DNA of 61,189 bases from assembly GCA_964432875.1 (NCBI GenBank), contig CAYSPJ010000015.1:1-61189 (forward strand), in the 5' to 3' direction. Source of the stretch: JACJYE01 sp964432875 (lineage in GTDB: Bacteria; Bacteroidota; Bacteroidia; Chitinophagales; Saprospiraceae). Position 1 is the stretch's first letter. Each line of letters opens with the position of its first letter. Below the pieces are notes generated by a model. It had not been told where the DNA came from. It did no database searches and was given only the letters and a program-made list of their open reading frames with translations. Below, piece by piece: positions 35,818-45,463 of the stretch. Position numbers and translations under genes: made by a program.

Positions 35818-38800
35818 TTATCTCACGATCGAAACATCGCCCCGGTAAACGAGCCGCACGTTGTCAAGGAATTCTACTTCGATGACATAAACATATACCC
35901 CTATATTCATCGGCTTATCGCGGCTACGGCCATCCCAAAGCACTAAGCCGCCAGCGCAAAACATAGCATTGCTGGCATCAACGGCAGCACTTTGATACAC
36001 TTGATCACCCCAGCGGTCGAAGATATTGACCGCAGTGATGCGGGAGACCCCGTTGCAGGGATAGATACGGAATTCGTCGTTGGCGCCGTCGCCATTGGGC
36101 GAGAACGCATTAGGGATGTAGAGGTTGCGCCGGGCATCCAGTTCGACAAAGACCGTGCCGAAGCCTTCGCAACCATTGCTGTCAACCACCGTCAGTTCGT
36201 AACGCAGCGATTCCAGGGGCCGCACAAAGGGGTTGCGCACCGCCGGATCAGACAAGTAGATAGACGGCGTCCAGGCGTAGGAGGCCACTTGGGTAGAGAG
36301 CGGCGTGATGATAGGCTGCAATTGTACGCTAGTATCGCCTAATTCCACCGTTACGATGTTTTCCGGGAAAGTAACCCTGATTTCTTCGGGCTGGTTGATG
36401 TTGACGATGACCACCGTAGAACAGCCGTTGGGGTCAAATACCTCCACGGTATGATCGCCATCTCCGAAAATCTCTGCCGGCACATTTGGCGGCAGCATAA
36501 TCCCGTTGTTGTCCACCATATATTGATAATCACTCAGCATGGTGCCCACCCCGCCGTAGATGGTATCAATGAAGACCCTGGTTGTGGAGTTAAAGCAGAG
36601 CGGGTCTTCTGGATCGGGTACAATGGCCACGATTTGGGGCGGCGCAGCGACGGTATAAGACAAAGTGGATTCACACCCCCTCAAGTCGGTGATGGTCACG
36701 GAGTATGTGCCGGCAGGAAGCCGGGTGGCTATAGGTGAAGTAGGCGATGCCGAGCCAACTGGCACGTTGGCCGACCAGGTATAGGGGGCATTGCCTACCG
36801 GATTGATCATATCATTAAAATTGTACTGCACCCCGATGATACCATCTTCCGTATCAAAGCAAGAGGCATCTCTGGTGATGTTTTGATCCAAAGACAGGAT
36901 AAGCTCATCCGGTTCGTTGACTACGAGCTCCTGAGACTTCAGACAGCCATTGACATCGGTCACATTCACCGTTAAAGTGCCCGCGCCCAGCCCGCTGACC
37001 ATGGGGCTCGTCTGCCCGCTTTGTACCCAGAAATAAGTATAACCAGGTGTGCCTCCGGAGGGCATCAAGGAGATGCTGCCGTCATTAGTCCCGTTGCAGG
37101 TCACATCATTGATGCTGGCATTGATGCTGATATCTGCAGGGTTGGGGATATTAGCAACCGCCGTAGAGAAGCAGCCATTTGCATCACTCACCACAACAGT
37201 TTGCTCGCCTTTGCACAGCTGCACCGCCGCAGAGGACATCACCCCGGCGTTCATCTCACCGGAAGGCCAGATAAAGGTAAACAAGCCGGAGCTATTGTCA
37301 CTGTATAGCGCGCTGGCCGTAGCCCGCCCATCGCAAACACCTTCGAAGCAGCTCACGCCCTGGATGCTGCTCAGGTTGACAACAATTGAGGGTGGATCAA
37401 CCACCGTCCCCTGGCCGATTACTGCCGGGCAGTTGTTGGCGTCGATTACCGTCACGTTGTAGGTGCCCGCTGCCAGGCCGGGGTTGAGGTTGAACAGGAG
37501 CGTGTCCATGCCCCAGATATAACGGTAAGGCGCCGTGCCGCCACTGGCGAAAACGGCCAGGCTGCCATTGCTGTCGCCCGGGCAATTGGGTGAAGTGCTA
37601 GCGATGCTATCCAATACGAGCGGTTCGGGAGCAACAACTTCCGCCGTACCCACGCTAAAGCAGCCGTCGTTGGCGGTCACCGTTACCATGTAGATACCCG
37701 GCATCAGGTTGCTGATGCTCGTACCGCTTCCGCCATTACTCCAGGCAAAAGAAGCAATCGGGGCACCGCCTGGGCTGGCAGCTACCATCAGCGAGCCATT
37801 GGTGTCGGCAGCGCAAGCCAGGGTATCATTTTCCAGCAGGTCAATCGAAGGGGGCGTGGGGGCAGTCACCTGGAAAGAAGCCTGGGTGGTACAGCCGTTG
37901 GCATCGCGCACGTCCACGGTATAAGTACCGGCGACAAGGTTGACTGCGATGGAGTCGGTTTGGCCATTTGACCAGTTGTAGGTATAGGGATAGGTACCGC
38001 CCGTGACACCAATTGTAATGCGCCCATCACCGCCACCCGCCGTGCAGGATTCATTGACGATGCCGAGGTTTTGAATCATCAACATAGCTGGTTGAAGGAC
38101 CTCAAAAGTAGCCACCGCCTGACAGCCCGCCGGGTCGGAATCCGTCAACGTCAGGATGTAGCTGCCAGGGCCCAGGTTGGTAATCGTGCTGACGTTTTGA
38201 CCATTGCTCCAAGCGTAGGTGAAGGCTCCAAAGGGTGGGGTGCCAGAGGTAGAGCCGCTGGCTTGGATCTGGCCGTCGTTGGCACCAAAACAAGTGATGT
38301 CCGTAACGATGGCATTGATGGAGAGCATCTTGGCCGCGGCAACGGTAAAGGTGCGCTCCAGAGCGCAGCCGTTATTATCCGTAACCGTGACCATATACTC
38401 TCCGGGGTTGAGGTTGGAAACCGTAGAGGTAGAAGCCACCACGGTACCTAAGCTACCGCTCCAGGCATAGGTGTAATTGCCGCCATTGGACGTGCCACCA
38501 GTAGCGCCTACCGTAATGACCCCATCCATCGAGCCGGTGCAGGTGGCATTAGTGATGAACGTATTATTGGCCAGGATCTGCAGCGGGCCCGGCTGCGACA
38601 AGCTGCCGGAGTCGATCTCCTCGCATCCGTTGGCATCGGTCACAGTGACCGAATAGGTGCCCGCAGCAATATTGGACACTATCTGATTGGTTTGGCCCGG
38701 TATGTTCCATTGGAAGCTGAAAAGCGTTTGGGGGTTGGGCACCAATACCCCATCAATACTCACATTGGCGATCAGCGCCCCATCAGAGAACCCATTACAG

Positions 38801-40464
38801 GTCGGATTCGTAAATTCCGCTACATTCACCGCAAATTGTGGGCCCTGGAAGACTTCGATGAAGACCGTATCCAGATTGGCTGGCAGGTCCGAATCTGCAA
38901 CGATAATCCGATAGTTCCCAGCCGGCAAGTTGTTGATGGCCGAACTGCCCCCAGAAGTGGGGATCGTGAAGGGGCCGTTTTCCGGGCCGGCAGCGGGGAA
39001 GGTATTCCAGGTATAAACATAGGGTGCGATCCCGCCGGTGACGGTCAGGTTGATGGCGCCATCGGAAAGGCCCGCGCAGCTGACGCTATCCTGAGAGGCC
39101 TGGATGACCAAGACCGAGTTAGTCACATTGATCCTTCCCGGCTCCAGTTCGAACGGATAGCGGTCTGGATTGTTATTTACGCTGCCCACCTGGATATCAG
39201 TAGGCGAATTGACAAAATCGATACCGCTGAATTGGCCTTCGCTACCCAATACTTCAAAGCAAACTTCAAAGAGCGTAGAGCCATCAGGCAGCGTATTGCT
39301 GCCTCCCAGGAAATCCAGCCAGGCAAAGGGCAATACCCCTCCACCGGTCGGCGCGGTATTAAAGGAGCTGTTGTCTAAAGCGGGGAGCGCGGAATTGAGG
39401 TTTTGCACTTCGATAAAACGCAAGACGGCCGGATCCCATTGGAGGGTAAATTGGATGTTGGTCACATCTACCAGGTTATCTACTGTTATTGCGACGCAAA
39501 CCGTATCTCCTGTGGTGCCGTTGGCACTACCGGCGCTGAAGAGTACGGGCATGACGAGGGTATCTACTGCCGCGCAGCTTTTGCCGTCTTCGGCGGTGAG
39601 CAGATAGCGGCCGGGGCGGGGCACGGTGTAGCGTATCGTATCACCTACTCCCGGGTTTGGCGTTTGCAAGGTGCCATTGAGCGGATCGCCGGAAAGGTGA
39701 GTAATGCTAATACTGGAGTAGCCCGCCGCCGGATCGAATTCTGGCAGGCCGCCATCGAGGGTGAAACCACCCTGCAGGCCCGGCCCCAGCTTGGGGAATA
39801 CGCCCGTGACTTCAACCGGTTCCAGGTAAACGACGGAGAAGGCTTCGCCAACGCTGGCGCTTACACAAGAGCCGCCATTTTCGTACCCAGGCAGGGCCGT
39901 ATTATTCGTGTTATCTATGGTAATAGGTGCAAACCAAAGCTGAATTGGTGCGGAGTTGCCCATATTGAAAGCTTCCTGGTGGAAGCCTGTATTGGTGAGG
40001 TTGAGGTTGCCGTTGATGTTTTCTACCGCTACCCAGATACCTTGCTGCTGGGGGATAGGGAAACCACTGACGATAATTGGGTCAGTGCGGTTCAGACAGG
40101 GGTCGGCAAGTATCGTCGCCAGATTGGGCCCGTCAACCGTGGGGCGGCAGTCGTAGAAAGCATAGCCAATGCCCGGCACCGTGGCGGGGTTGGGATCGCC
40201 ATTGAGCAGGAAGTCGCCGTTATGTATGATACCCAAAGTATCTCCGAAACAGAGATAGATGGTATCAGGAGTGACATCATTGCTCTGGCCTGTGAAATTG
40301 GCGCTATCAAAGCTAATCGTGCCGGCATTATTATCGGGGCAAGGGGCTCGCAGGGCGCCTGGCTGGCCTAATTCGCCTTTGATGGTAATGTTCATGGGCG
40401 TTTGAGCCTCCAACTGAGTGACGAGCATCAGTAGCAAGGCAGGAAGGATCAAGAGTCTTATCAT
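35818..40464 (-). CDS. Adhesin with cohesin-like domain, SprB repeats and T9SS type B (gliding-motility) C-terminus
   Basis: 1548 residues with a signal peptide (MIRLLILPALLLMLVTQLEAQ). A unique N-terminal region (~22-300) is followed by a cohesin-like domain (~303-448: VCVAITVDNLVDVTNIQFTL, WDPAVLRFIEV, LFEVCFEVLG). About eleven SprB-like repeats follow, of the type CxGxxDGxIxLxxxGGxxPYxYxWSNG with GTYxVTVTDANGC. The end NLYIPNAFSPNGDGANDEF, NIFDRWGDQVY and NIGVYVYVIEVEF is the gliding-motility-associated (type B) sorting domain. SprB of Flavobacterium is the mobile surface adhesin of gliding, so a surface adhesin or polymer-binding role is inferred. Cohesins pair with dockerins in cellulosomes; no dockerin is visible in the window. 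Confidence 0.92.
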   Translation of the reverse strand: MIRLLILPALLLMLVTQLEAQTPMNITIKGELGQPGALRAPCPDNNAGTISFDSANFTGQSNDVTPDTIYLCFGDTLGIIHNGDFLLNGDPNPATVPGIGYAFYDCRPTVDGPNLATILADPCLNRTDPIIVSGFPIPQQQGIWVAVENINGNLNLTNTGFHQEAFNMGNSAPIQLWFAPITIDNTNNTALPGYENGGSCVSASVGEAFSVVYLEPVEVTGVFPKLGPGLQGGFTLDGGLPEFDPAAGYSSISITHLSGDPLNGTLQTPNPGVGDTIRYTVPRPGRYLLTAEDGKSCAAVDTLVMPVLFSAGSANGTTGDTVCVAITVDNLVDVTNIQFTLQWDPAVLRFIEVQNLNSALPALDNSSFNTAPTGGGVLPFAWLDFLGGSNTLPDGSTLFEVCFEVLGSEGQFSGIDFVNSPTDIQVGSVNNNPDRYPFELEPGRINVTNSVLVIQASQDSVSCAGLSDGAINLTVTGGIAPYVYTWNTFPAAGPENGPFTIPTSGGSSAINNLPAGNYRIIVADSDLPANLDTVFIEVFQGPQFAVNVAEFTNPTCNGFSDGALIANVSIDGVLVPNPQTLFSFQWNIPGQTNQIVSNIAAGTYSVTVTDANGCEEIDSGSLSQPGPLQILANNTFITNATCTGSMDGVITVGATGGTSNGGNYTYAWSGSLGTVVASTSTVSNLNPGEYMVTVTDNNGCALERTFTVAAAKMLSINAIVTDITCFGANDGQIQASGSTSGTPPFGAFTYAWSNGQNVSTITNLGPGSYILTLTDSDPAGCQAVATFEVLQPAMLMIQNLGIVNESCTAGGGDGRITIGVTGGTYPYTYNWSNGQTDSIAVNLVAGTYTVDVRDANGCTTQASFQVTAPTPPSIDLLENDTLACAADTNGSLMVAASPGGAPIASFAWSNGGSGTSISNLMPGIYMVTVTANDGCFSVGTAEVVAPEPLVLDSIASTSPNCPGDSNGSLAVFASGGTAPYRYIWGMDTLLFNLNPGLAAGTYNVTVIDANNCPAVIGQGTVVDPPSIVVNLSSIQGVSCFEGVCDGRATASALYSDNSSGLFTFIWPSGEMNAGVMSSAAVQLCKGEQTVVVSDANGCFSTAVANIPNPADISINASINDVTCNGTNDGSISLMPSGGTPGYTYFWVQSGQTSPMVSGLGAGTLTVNVTDVNGCLKSQELVVNEPDELILSLDQNITRDASCFDTEDGIIGVQYNFNDMINPVGNAPYTWSANVPVGSASPTSPIATRLPAGTYSVTITDLRGCESTLSYTVAAPPQIVAIVPDPEDPLCFNSTTRVFIDTIYGGVGTMLSDYQYMVDNNGIMLPPNVPAEIFGDGDHTVEVFDPNGCSTVVIVNINQPEEIRVTFPENIVTVELGDTSVQLQPIITPLSTQVASYAWTPSIYLSDPAVRNPFVRPLESLRYELTVVDSNGCEGFGTVFVELDARRNLYIPNAFSPNGDGANDEFRIYPCNGVSRITAVNIFDRWGDQVYQSAAVDASNAMFCAGGLVLWDGRSRDKPMNIGVYVYVIEVEFLDNVRLVYRGDVSIVR

Positions 40465-40689
40465 CGTTCCGGATTAAGTTGTAATGATCAGTTTAAGGGC
40501 AATAATTATGTTAAGCTTGCCGCGCTTTAAGCGGCAAAAATAGAGCATCGCCAGCTACAATAATAAAATATCGCGGCTTTTAATTCAAGAATGCGCCATC
40601 GAAGGTATGCAACGCCAGCAAGCTGGGCAAAAGTATCTCCGGCCGCAAAGGTATCATTTTTTTTGCCATCGCGATGCCCGCCAAACCGC

Positions 40690-41220
40690 CTATCTCAAGG
40701 CCTGAAAAGTCATATCGAAACGTGTTTCTACCGGGGTAGGCGGGGAAAAGGCGTACTTCATCACTACTTCCAGGCGAAATTTATCCCGGATTAAATCGCG
40801 GCGCACATTGCGCAGGCCGGGGATGAGGTCGATGCGCTCGCCGGGCCGGTCCCATTGCAGGCGGTCGATGTAGAAGACCTCGTCCGCATCGCGGCAAGGC
40901 TCGTTGTTATCGGGGCAGATGCGCACCGAGATAAAATCCATGAAATCGTAGCGGAAGCCGTCCAGGGAAGTCAGGCGCGCGGAGATCGGGCTGATAGCGG
41001 TGATCTGGCTCGTATCCAAGCCGCTTTCACCCAGGTAGAAACTGATATTGGTACTCACCCCCCGCAGCACCGCCGATACCGGCAAAACCGGGCTGCCGCC
41101 GGCTTGTACCGTAAACTGGAAGTTGGGGTAGAATAGCTCAAAGAGCCTTTCCCGGTTGTCTTTGCGGCAACCGGCCGCCAGGGCGATCACCAGTATCCAG
41201 AGCGTTGCTTTTCTCATCAT
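40690..41220 (-). CDS. Lipoprotein of unknown function
   Basis: 176 residues. MRKATLWILVIALAAGCRK is a lipoprotein signal with lipobox LAAGC. The mature part is beta-rich, with FQFTVQAGGSPVLPVSAVLRG and a possible disulphide pair in ICPDNNEPCRD. No recognisable family. It stands alone, 164 bp from the divergent GCS2-CBS gene and 225 bp upstream of the adhesin gene on the same strand. Confidence 0.7.
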   Translation of the reverse strand: MMRKATLWILVIALAAGCRKDNRERLFELFYPNFQFTVQAGGSPVLPVSAVLRGVSTNISFYLGESGLDTSQITAISPISARLTSLDGFRYDFMDFISVRICPDNNEPCRDADEVFYIDRLQWDRPGERIDLIPGLRNVRRDLIRDKFRLEVVMKYAFSPPTPVETRFDMTFQALR

Positions 41221-41342
41221 CTATGTTTTGCTAAAAGCCGTGCGCGGCGCTAAAAAAAGCTTGAGGCGAAAGAAAAACAAAGAATCCTTTAAAATTATCT
41301 TGCTTTTTCCAACATTCGCCTATATTTACCGCAAGCCAACCA

Positions 41343-41350
41343 TATTTTTG
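41343..41350 (+). promoter_or_regulatory. -7 element of the GCS2-CBS gene
   Basis: TATTTTTG matches TAnnTTTG, 34 bases before the ATG at 41385. No TTG is seen at the normal distance, so this is tentative. Confidence 0.4.
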
Positions 41351-41384
41351 TTAAAAAAACTTCAATGCTTTAATAAACACTACC

Positions 41385-43313
41385 ATGGGCGAACAAAGAG
41401 TATCGATAGTAAAGGACGAAGCCTCCATGCAACACTTTGTCCGCAACCTCCTGCGCGATGTACAGGCGCTCGAATACATGCTTGAAAACGACTGGTTTGA
41501 AAGCGATATTGTCCGCATCGGCGCGGAACAAGAGATGTGCATCGTGCACAATAAAACCTACAAGCCGGCCACCATCGCCATGGAGGCCCTGGAGCTGATG
41601 AAAGAATATGACTGGGTGGAAACCGAACTGGCCAAGTTCAATCTGGAAACCAACCTCTTGCCGCGCATCTTCGAAAAAGATTGCCTGAGCGAACTGGAAA
41701 AAGAAAACAGCAGCAAGCTGGAGATCATCCGCGCAAACCTCAAAAGCCTCAATGCCGACCTCATCCTCACCGGCATACTCCCCACCCTGCGCAAGTACGA
41801 TCTGGAGATGCAAAACCTCACCCCCAAAAAGCGCTATTATGCGCTCATGGAAGCCATCAACCAGCAGCTTATCGGCAATGCTTATGAGCTGCGGCTCTCC
41901 GGCATTGACGAATTGCTGGTCAAACACGACTCGCCCCTGCTGGAAGCCTGCAATACCAGCTTTCAGGTGCACCTGCAGGTAGCGCCAGCCGATTTCGTCT
42001 GCCTGTACAACATCTCCCAAGCCCTGGCTGCACCGGTCATGGCCATTGCCGCCAACTCCCCTATCGTTTTTGGCAAGCGCCTGTGGCACGAGAGCCGCAT
42101 CGCCCTCTTCCAACAATCGCTCGATATCCGCACCACCCACGACCACATGCGCGAGCGCAGCCCCCGCGTCAGCTTCGGCAACGGCTGGCTCGACCATTCC
42201 ATCATGGAAATTTACAAGGAGGATATTGCCCGCTTCCGCGTCCTGCTCAGCGCCGATGTGGAAGAAGACTCCCTGGCGATGATCGCGGATGGCAAGGTGC
42301 CCAAACTACGCGCCCTGCAGGTACACAACTCTACCGTGTACCGCTGGAACCGCCCCTGCTACGGCATCAGCGAATCGGGCAAGCCTCACCTGCGCATCGA
42401 AAACCGCGTGTTGCCTTCTGGCCCCTCCGTGCTCGATGAAGTAGCCAACGCTGCTTTCTGGCTGGGGGCGATGATCGGTATGCACGAGCATTGCAAGGAT
42501 ATCCGCAAACAGCTTTCCTGGGAGGATGTGCGCGACAACTTTGCCAAAGCCGCCAAATTCGGCATCGATACCACCTTCAATTGGTTCGGTGATAAAAAAG
42601 TGTCGCCCTGCGACCTCATCCTACAGGAATTGTTGCCCCTTGCCCGCAAAGGGCTGGAGAGCCGACAGGTGAATACCGCCGATATCGACCGCTACCTCGG
42701 CGTCATCGAGGAGCGCGCCAAGAAACACATGAACGGCGCGCGCTGGCAGCTGCGTGCTTTCTCCAAACTCATTAAAGAAGTAAGCCGCGACGAGGCCGTC
42801 AGCGTACTGACTGCCAGCATCGTGGAGAATCAAACTAAAAACAAACCCGTCCATACCTGGAAATTGCCCGATGCCAACGACCTGGCCGACTACCGCCCGA
42901 CTAAGCTTTTAGTTGATGAATTTATGATGACTGACCTGTTCACCGTCCAGCAGGACGATCTCGTGGAGCTAGTGGCCCAGCTTATGGACTGGCGTAAAAT
43001 CCGCTACATGCCGGTGGAAGATTCCAAAGGCAGGCTCTGCGGCCTGATCACTTCCCGGCTGCTGCTGCGCTACTATACCCACCGCCACAAAGCGGACAAC
43101 CAGGCGGTGACCTGCGTGAAGGATATCATGATCAACAAACCGATCACCATCGGCCCCAAGGCGACGATCATGCAGGCGATGCAACTGATGCGGGAAAATA
43201 AAATCGGCTGCCTCCCGGTCGTCCAGGATAAGGAGCTCATCGGCTTTATTACTGAAATGGACTTCCTGCGCATCTCCGGCCGCCTCATCGAGCGGCTGGA
43301 GAAGGAAGGGTAG
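41385..43313 (+). CDS. Glutamate-cysteine ligase family (GCS2) protein with C-terminal CBS pair
   Basis: 642 residues, cytosolic. The GCS2 ATP-grasp-like domain (~30-430) shows IGAEQEMCIVHNKTYKP, LAKFNLETNLLPRIF, NTSFQVHLQVAPADF and the catalytic-type YRWNRPCYGI and HLRIENRVLPSGPS segments. Two CBS motifs follow (~520-640: MMTDLFTVQQDDLVELVAQL, MPVEDSKGRLCGLIT; IMINKPITIGPKATIMQAM, IGCLPVVQDKELIGFIT). Carboxylate-amine ligases of this family join an amino acid to glutamate-like substrates. The CBS pair probably senses adenine nucleotides. The real substrate is unknown. Monocistronic, ended by a strong terminator. Confidence 0.88.
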   Translation: MGEQRVSIVKDEASMQHFVRNLLRDVQALEYMLENDWFESDIVRIGAEQEMCIVHNKTYKPATIAMEALELMKEYDWVETELAKFNLETNLLPRIFEKDCLSELEKENSSKLEIIRANLKSLNADLILTGILPTLRKYDLEMQNLTPKKRYYALMEAINQQLIGNAYELRLSGIDELLVKHDSPLLEACNTSFQVHLQVAPADFVCLYNISQALAAPVMAIAANSPIVFGKRLWHESRIALFQQSLDIRTTHDHMRERSPRVSFGNGWLDHSIMEIYKEDIARFRVLLSADVEEDSLAMIADGKVPKLRALQVHNSTVYRWNRPCYGISESGKPHLRIENRVLPSGPSVLDEVANAAFWLGAMIGMHEHCKDIRKQLSWEDVRDNFAKAAKFGIDTTFNWFGDKKVSPCDLILQELLPLARKGLESRQVNTADIDRYLGVIEERAKKHMNGARWQLRAFSKLIKEVSRDEAVSVLTASIVENQTKNKPVHTWKLPDANDLADYRPTKLLVDEFMMTDLFTVQQDDLVELVAQLMDWRKIRYMPVEDSKGRLCGLITSRLLLRYYTHRHKADNQAVTCVKDIMINKPITIGPKATIMQAMQLMRENKIGCLPVVQDKELIGFITEMDFLRISGRLIERLEKEG

Positions 43314-43334
43314 GGCTTAATGCCTGACTGATAA

Positions 43335-43410
43335 TGGGCGGGGCCCCAAGGGTCTCCCCACTCGTGAAACAGGCTTGTTCCAAACGTGACTATAAGGGTG
43401 CCCCAGCCCA
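43335..43410. repeat. Imperfect palindrome, about 76 bp
   Basis: TGGGCGGGGCCCC at the left faces GGGTGCCCCAGCCCA at the right, and inner parts (CTCGTGAAACA and TTGTTCCAAACG) also roughly pair. It lies between the GCS2-CBS stop and the terminator. It could be a degenerate small element or an RNA fold. Evidence is weak. Confidence 0.3.
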
Positions 43411-43426
43411 TATCCACCAACAAAAG

Positions 43427-43462
43427 AAGGGAGGCAAGCTCGCGCTTGCCTCCCTTGCTTTT
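43427..43462. terminator. Intrinsic terminator between convergent genes
   Basis: AAGGGAGGCAAGC (43427-43439) pairs exactly with GCTTGCCTCCCTT (43444-43456) around a 4-base loop, followed by GCTTTTAG. It serves the GCS2-CBS gene and, in reverse, the T9SS gene ending at 43509. Confidence 0.85.
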
Positions 43463-43508
43463 AGATTTAACCGAAGCTGGGCGCTACCGCCCAACTCTAT
43501 TCAACTAG

Positions 43509-45098
43509 TTACGGGCGGTTGCCGTTCACCAGGAATTTCTCGGTGAAGACGCCTTGGCCCTCAACATTCAGGCTCAGGTAGTAAACACCTGAAGGCAGGT
43601 TGCCCAGCTCGATGCGCTCGGTCGGGATCTGAATCTCGCCCAAGTTGCGCTGAGTGACCATCTGGCCTACGTTGTTGAAGACCGTAGCGATAGCCGTGCG
43701 GCCCATGTAGTCGCTCACGTTCACATTGATTACCTCCTGTGCCGGGTTCGGGAACAGGGCAATCTTGCCGCTGCCTACAGTATTGCCTGGCTCATCCTGG
43801 AGGATCGGGAACGGGTTGACGCCACAAGTCAGCGACAATTGATAAGTACCCGATTGGCTGCCTGCGCCATGTACCAGCAGGTAGTGCTCAGCACCCCATA
43901 CCGGGCGGAAGGTCAGGTCAGAAGAACCGCCAGAGCAGCCCGGAGCGTTGTCGTTGCTGCCGATGCAAACCAGTTCGCCGCAAGAGCCGACGTAAACCGA
44001 AAGCTTGGTGTCGAAGCTCGTCTTGTTGCAAGTGCTGACGTTGTAGAACATCTGGTAAACATTTGCCGTGAACTTGTACCATACGCCCGGAGCAGTTACG
44101 CTGGTGCCACAAGCCGGTACTACGTCAACTGTAGCGCCGATGGTAGAACCACTGCCAGTTGGGCTTTGAGAGCAAGAGATCGCCGTAGCAGTAGCGCAAG
44201 CGTCATTGGTCACGACTGGTACTGAGCCGCAGTTGGAGATCGACAAGGTAAATGAACCGGTGGCAGAGCCAAAGCCATGCACCAGTACATAGTAAGTCGC
44301 CCCCACGATCGGGCTGTTGATGGTGTAGCTCGATTGCAGGCCACAGGCATCATCGTTGCCACCCACGCAGACCAGAGCGCCACAGCTACCCCTGAAAACG
44401 GAAAGCTTGGTATCCCAGGTAGCACCGCCACAAGTGGACACGGTGATAGAAGGAACAACACCGGCTACGAAAGAGTACCATACGCCCGGTGCCGTGATCG
44501 CAGTGCCGCAAGTGGGCAAAGCATCGATGGTGGCATTTACGGTAGTGCCAGCAGCCGTACCGCCCGAAACACAGGAAATCGGAATAGCATTGGCGCAAGC
44601 ATCGTTAGCCGGCGGGCCCGGAGGCGCTGCAGCAGTAGTAATCGTCACTGTACCTGGGCAAGGGCTCGGAGGCGATGGCCAGGTGTCGATGAGGATGTAG
44701 TAGGTGTTGCCAGACACAACCGAAACCGTCAAATTTTTAGAGGTAGCAGAGCTGGAGATACCGCCCAAACAAGTACCGCCGCTAGTGGGGCAACCGTTGT
44801 AAACAGCGATCATCGTCCAGGACTGGCCGTTGTATGCCACGTTCATGCCACCGCTGAAATTTGCGGTGTAAACGAGCAGTGCCTCTTGCCCACCATAGTA
44901 AGATGAAGTAGCCGGAGCACATACCGCAGCATTGGTGCTGGTGATGTCGTTTGCACCAGAACAAACTACCGATGCGGTGTAGGGTAGTGAACCTACCACT
45001 GCTGCCTGGGCACAGGTCGTAGCCGATAGTTGCCCGCCAACGAACAAAGCCAGCAGTAATAAAAGTCCCTGCCGCCAGGTTGAATAAAGTACTTTCAT
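43509..45098 (-). CDS. Secreted protein with two PPC-like domains and T9SS type A sorting domain
   Basis: 529 residues with signal peptide (MKVLYSTWRQGLLLLLALFVGGQ). The N-terminal ~150 residues are a Cys-containing beta domain (SLPYTASVVCSGANDITST). Two PPC-like (pre-peptidase C-terminal) domains follow, each opening with NDACA and carrying APGVWYSF or APGVWYKF, TCxxxxxDTKLSVxxGSCG and YYVLVHG or YLLVHG. The C-terminal ~85 residues (LFPNPAQEVINVNVSDYMG ... LPSGVYYLSLNVEGQ) form the T9SS type A signal. The second PPC plus the sorting domain is nearly identical, also in DNA, to the neighbour at 45464. No catalytic domain, so possibly a carbohydrate- or matrix-binding surface protein (inference). 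Confidence 0.85.
   Translation of the reverse strand: MKVLYSTWRQGLLLLLALFVGGQLSATTCAQAAVVGSLPYTASVVCSGANDITSTNAAVCAPATSSYYGGQEALLVYTANFSGGMNVAYNGQSWTMIAVYNGCPTSGGTCLGGISSSATSKNLTVSVVSGNTYYILIDTWPSPPSPCPGTVTITTAAAPPGPPANDACANAIPISCVSGGTAAGTTVNATIDALPTCGTAITAPGVWYSFVAGVVPSITVSTCGGATWDTKLSVFRGSCGALVCVGGNDDACGLQSSYTINSPIVGATYYVLVHGFGSATGSFTLSISNCGSVPVVTNDACATATAISCSQSPTGSGSTIGATVDVVPACGTSVTAPGVWYKFTANVYQMFYNVSTCNKTSFDTKLSVYVGSCGELVCIGSNDNAPGCSGGSSDLTFRPVWGAEHYLLVHGAGSQSGTYQLSLTCGVNPFPILQDEPGNTVGSGKIALFPNPAQEVINVNVSDYMGRTAIATVFNNVGQMVTQRNLGEIQIPTERIELGNLPSGVYYLSLNVEGQGVFTEKFLVNGNRP
43525..44190. repeat. Long direct repeat, copy 1 (shared 3' module of two T9SS genes)
   Basis: This stretch aligns with 45474-46139 at a constant offset of 1949 bp without indels. 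By hand I count about 25 mismatches in ~666 bp, roughly 96% identity, many at silent positions. It covers the last PPC-like domain and the sorting domain of the gene. Beyond 44190 the two genes diverge abruptly. Confidence 0.88.
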
Positions 45099-45463
45099 TG
45101 TTAAAGTTTTTTTTGTTAAAAAATGAGAAACCTTCTATATCCGAAAAAACAGATAAAGCATTGAACAAAAACGGGAGCACTTGAAATAAATCATCCAAGC
45201 GGCTATCAAAGCTAATTCGAAATTTCATCATCCGCGATGTAATCTGTATATATACGATTAGCCTCAAGAAGCTGTAAGGGGGGAAGGTAAAAAAGCGCAG
45301 GTCATCTTACGATGTAAAGGTATGACAAAATCAATATTTATACGAATATCTCCTATCTCTAATTTGTCGGGAATTAGCATAACTAACAAAAGGCTGATTG
45401 GGCAAAAAAAAACTGGGGTACACTGAAACAGCGTACCCCAGTTAGCCTACTTAAAAAAAATCA
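45099..45463. other. Intergenic region between tandem T9SS genes, 365 bp
   Basis: AT-rich with no gene. It contains the terminator of the upstream gene at 45411-45443 and a possible minus-strand -7 element TAGCTTTG at 45214-45207 for the gene at 43509, without a clear -33. Confidence 0.55.
45411..45443 (-). terminator. Intrinsic terminator of the gene at 45464
   Basis: AACTGGGGTAC (45411-45421) pairs exactly with GTACCCCAGTT (45433-45443). On the minus strand it is followed by an uninterrupted run of T, a textbook rho-independent terminator 20 bp after the stop. Confidence 0.92.

Noticed and set aside
39403..40371. 322-codon plus-strand frame opposite the SprB adhesin
   Set aside because: Antisense shadow of a gene with clear signal peptide and sorting domain; composition not protein-like.
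41370..42197. 275-codon minus-strand frame opposite the GCS2-CBS gene
   Set aside because: Antisense of a well-supported gene; no domain or plausible start.
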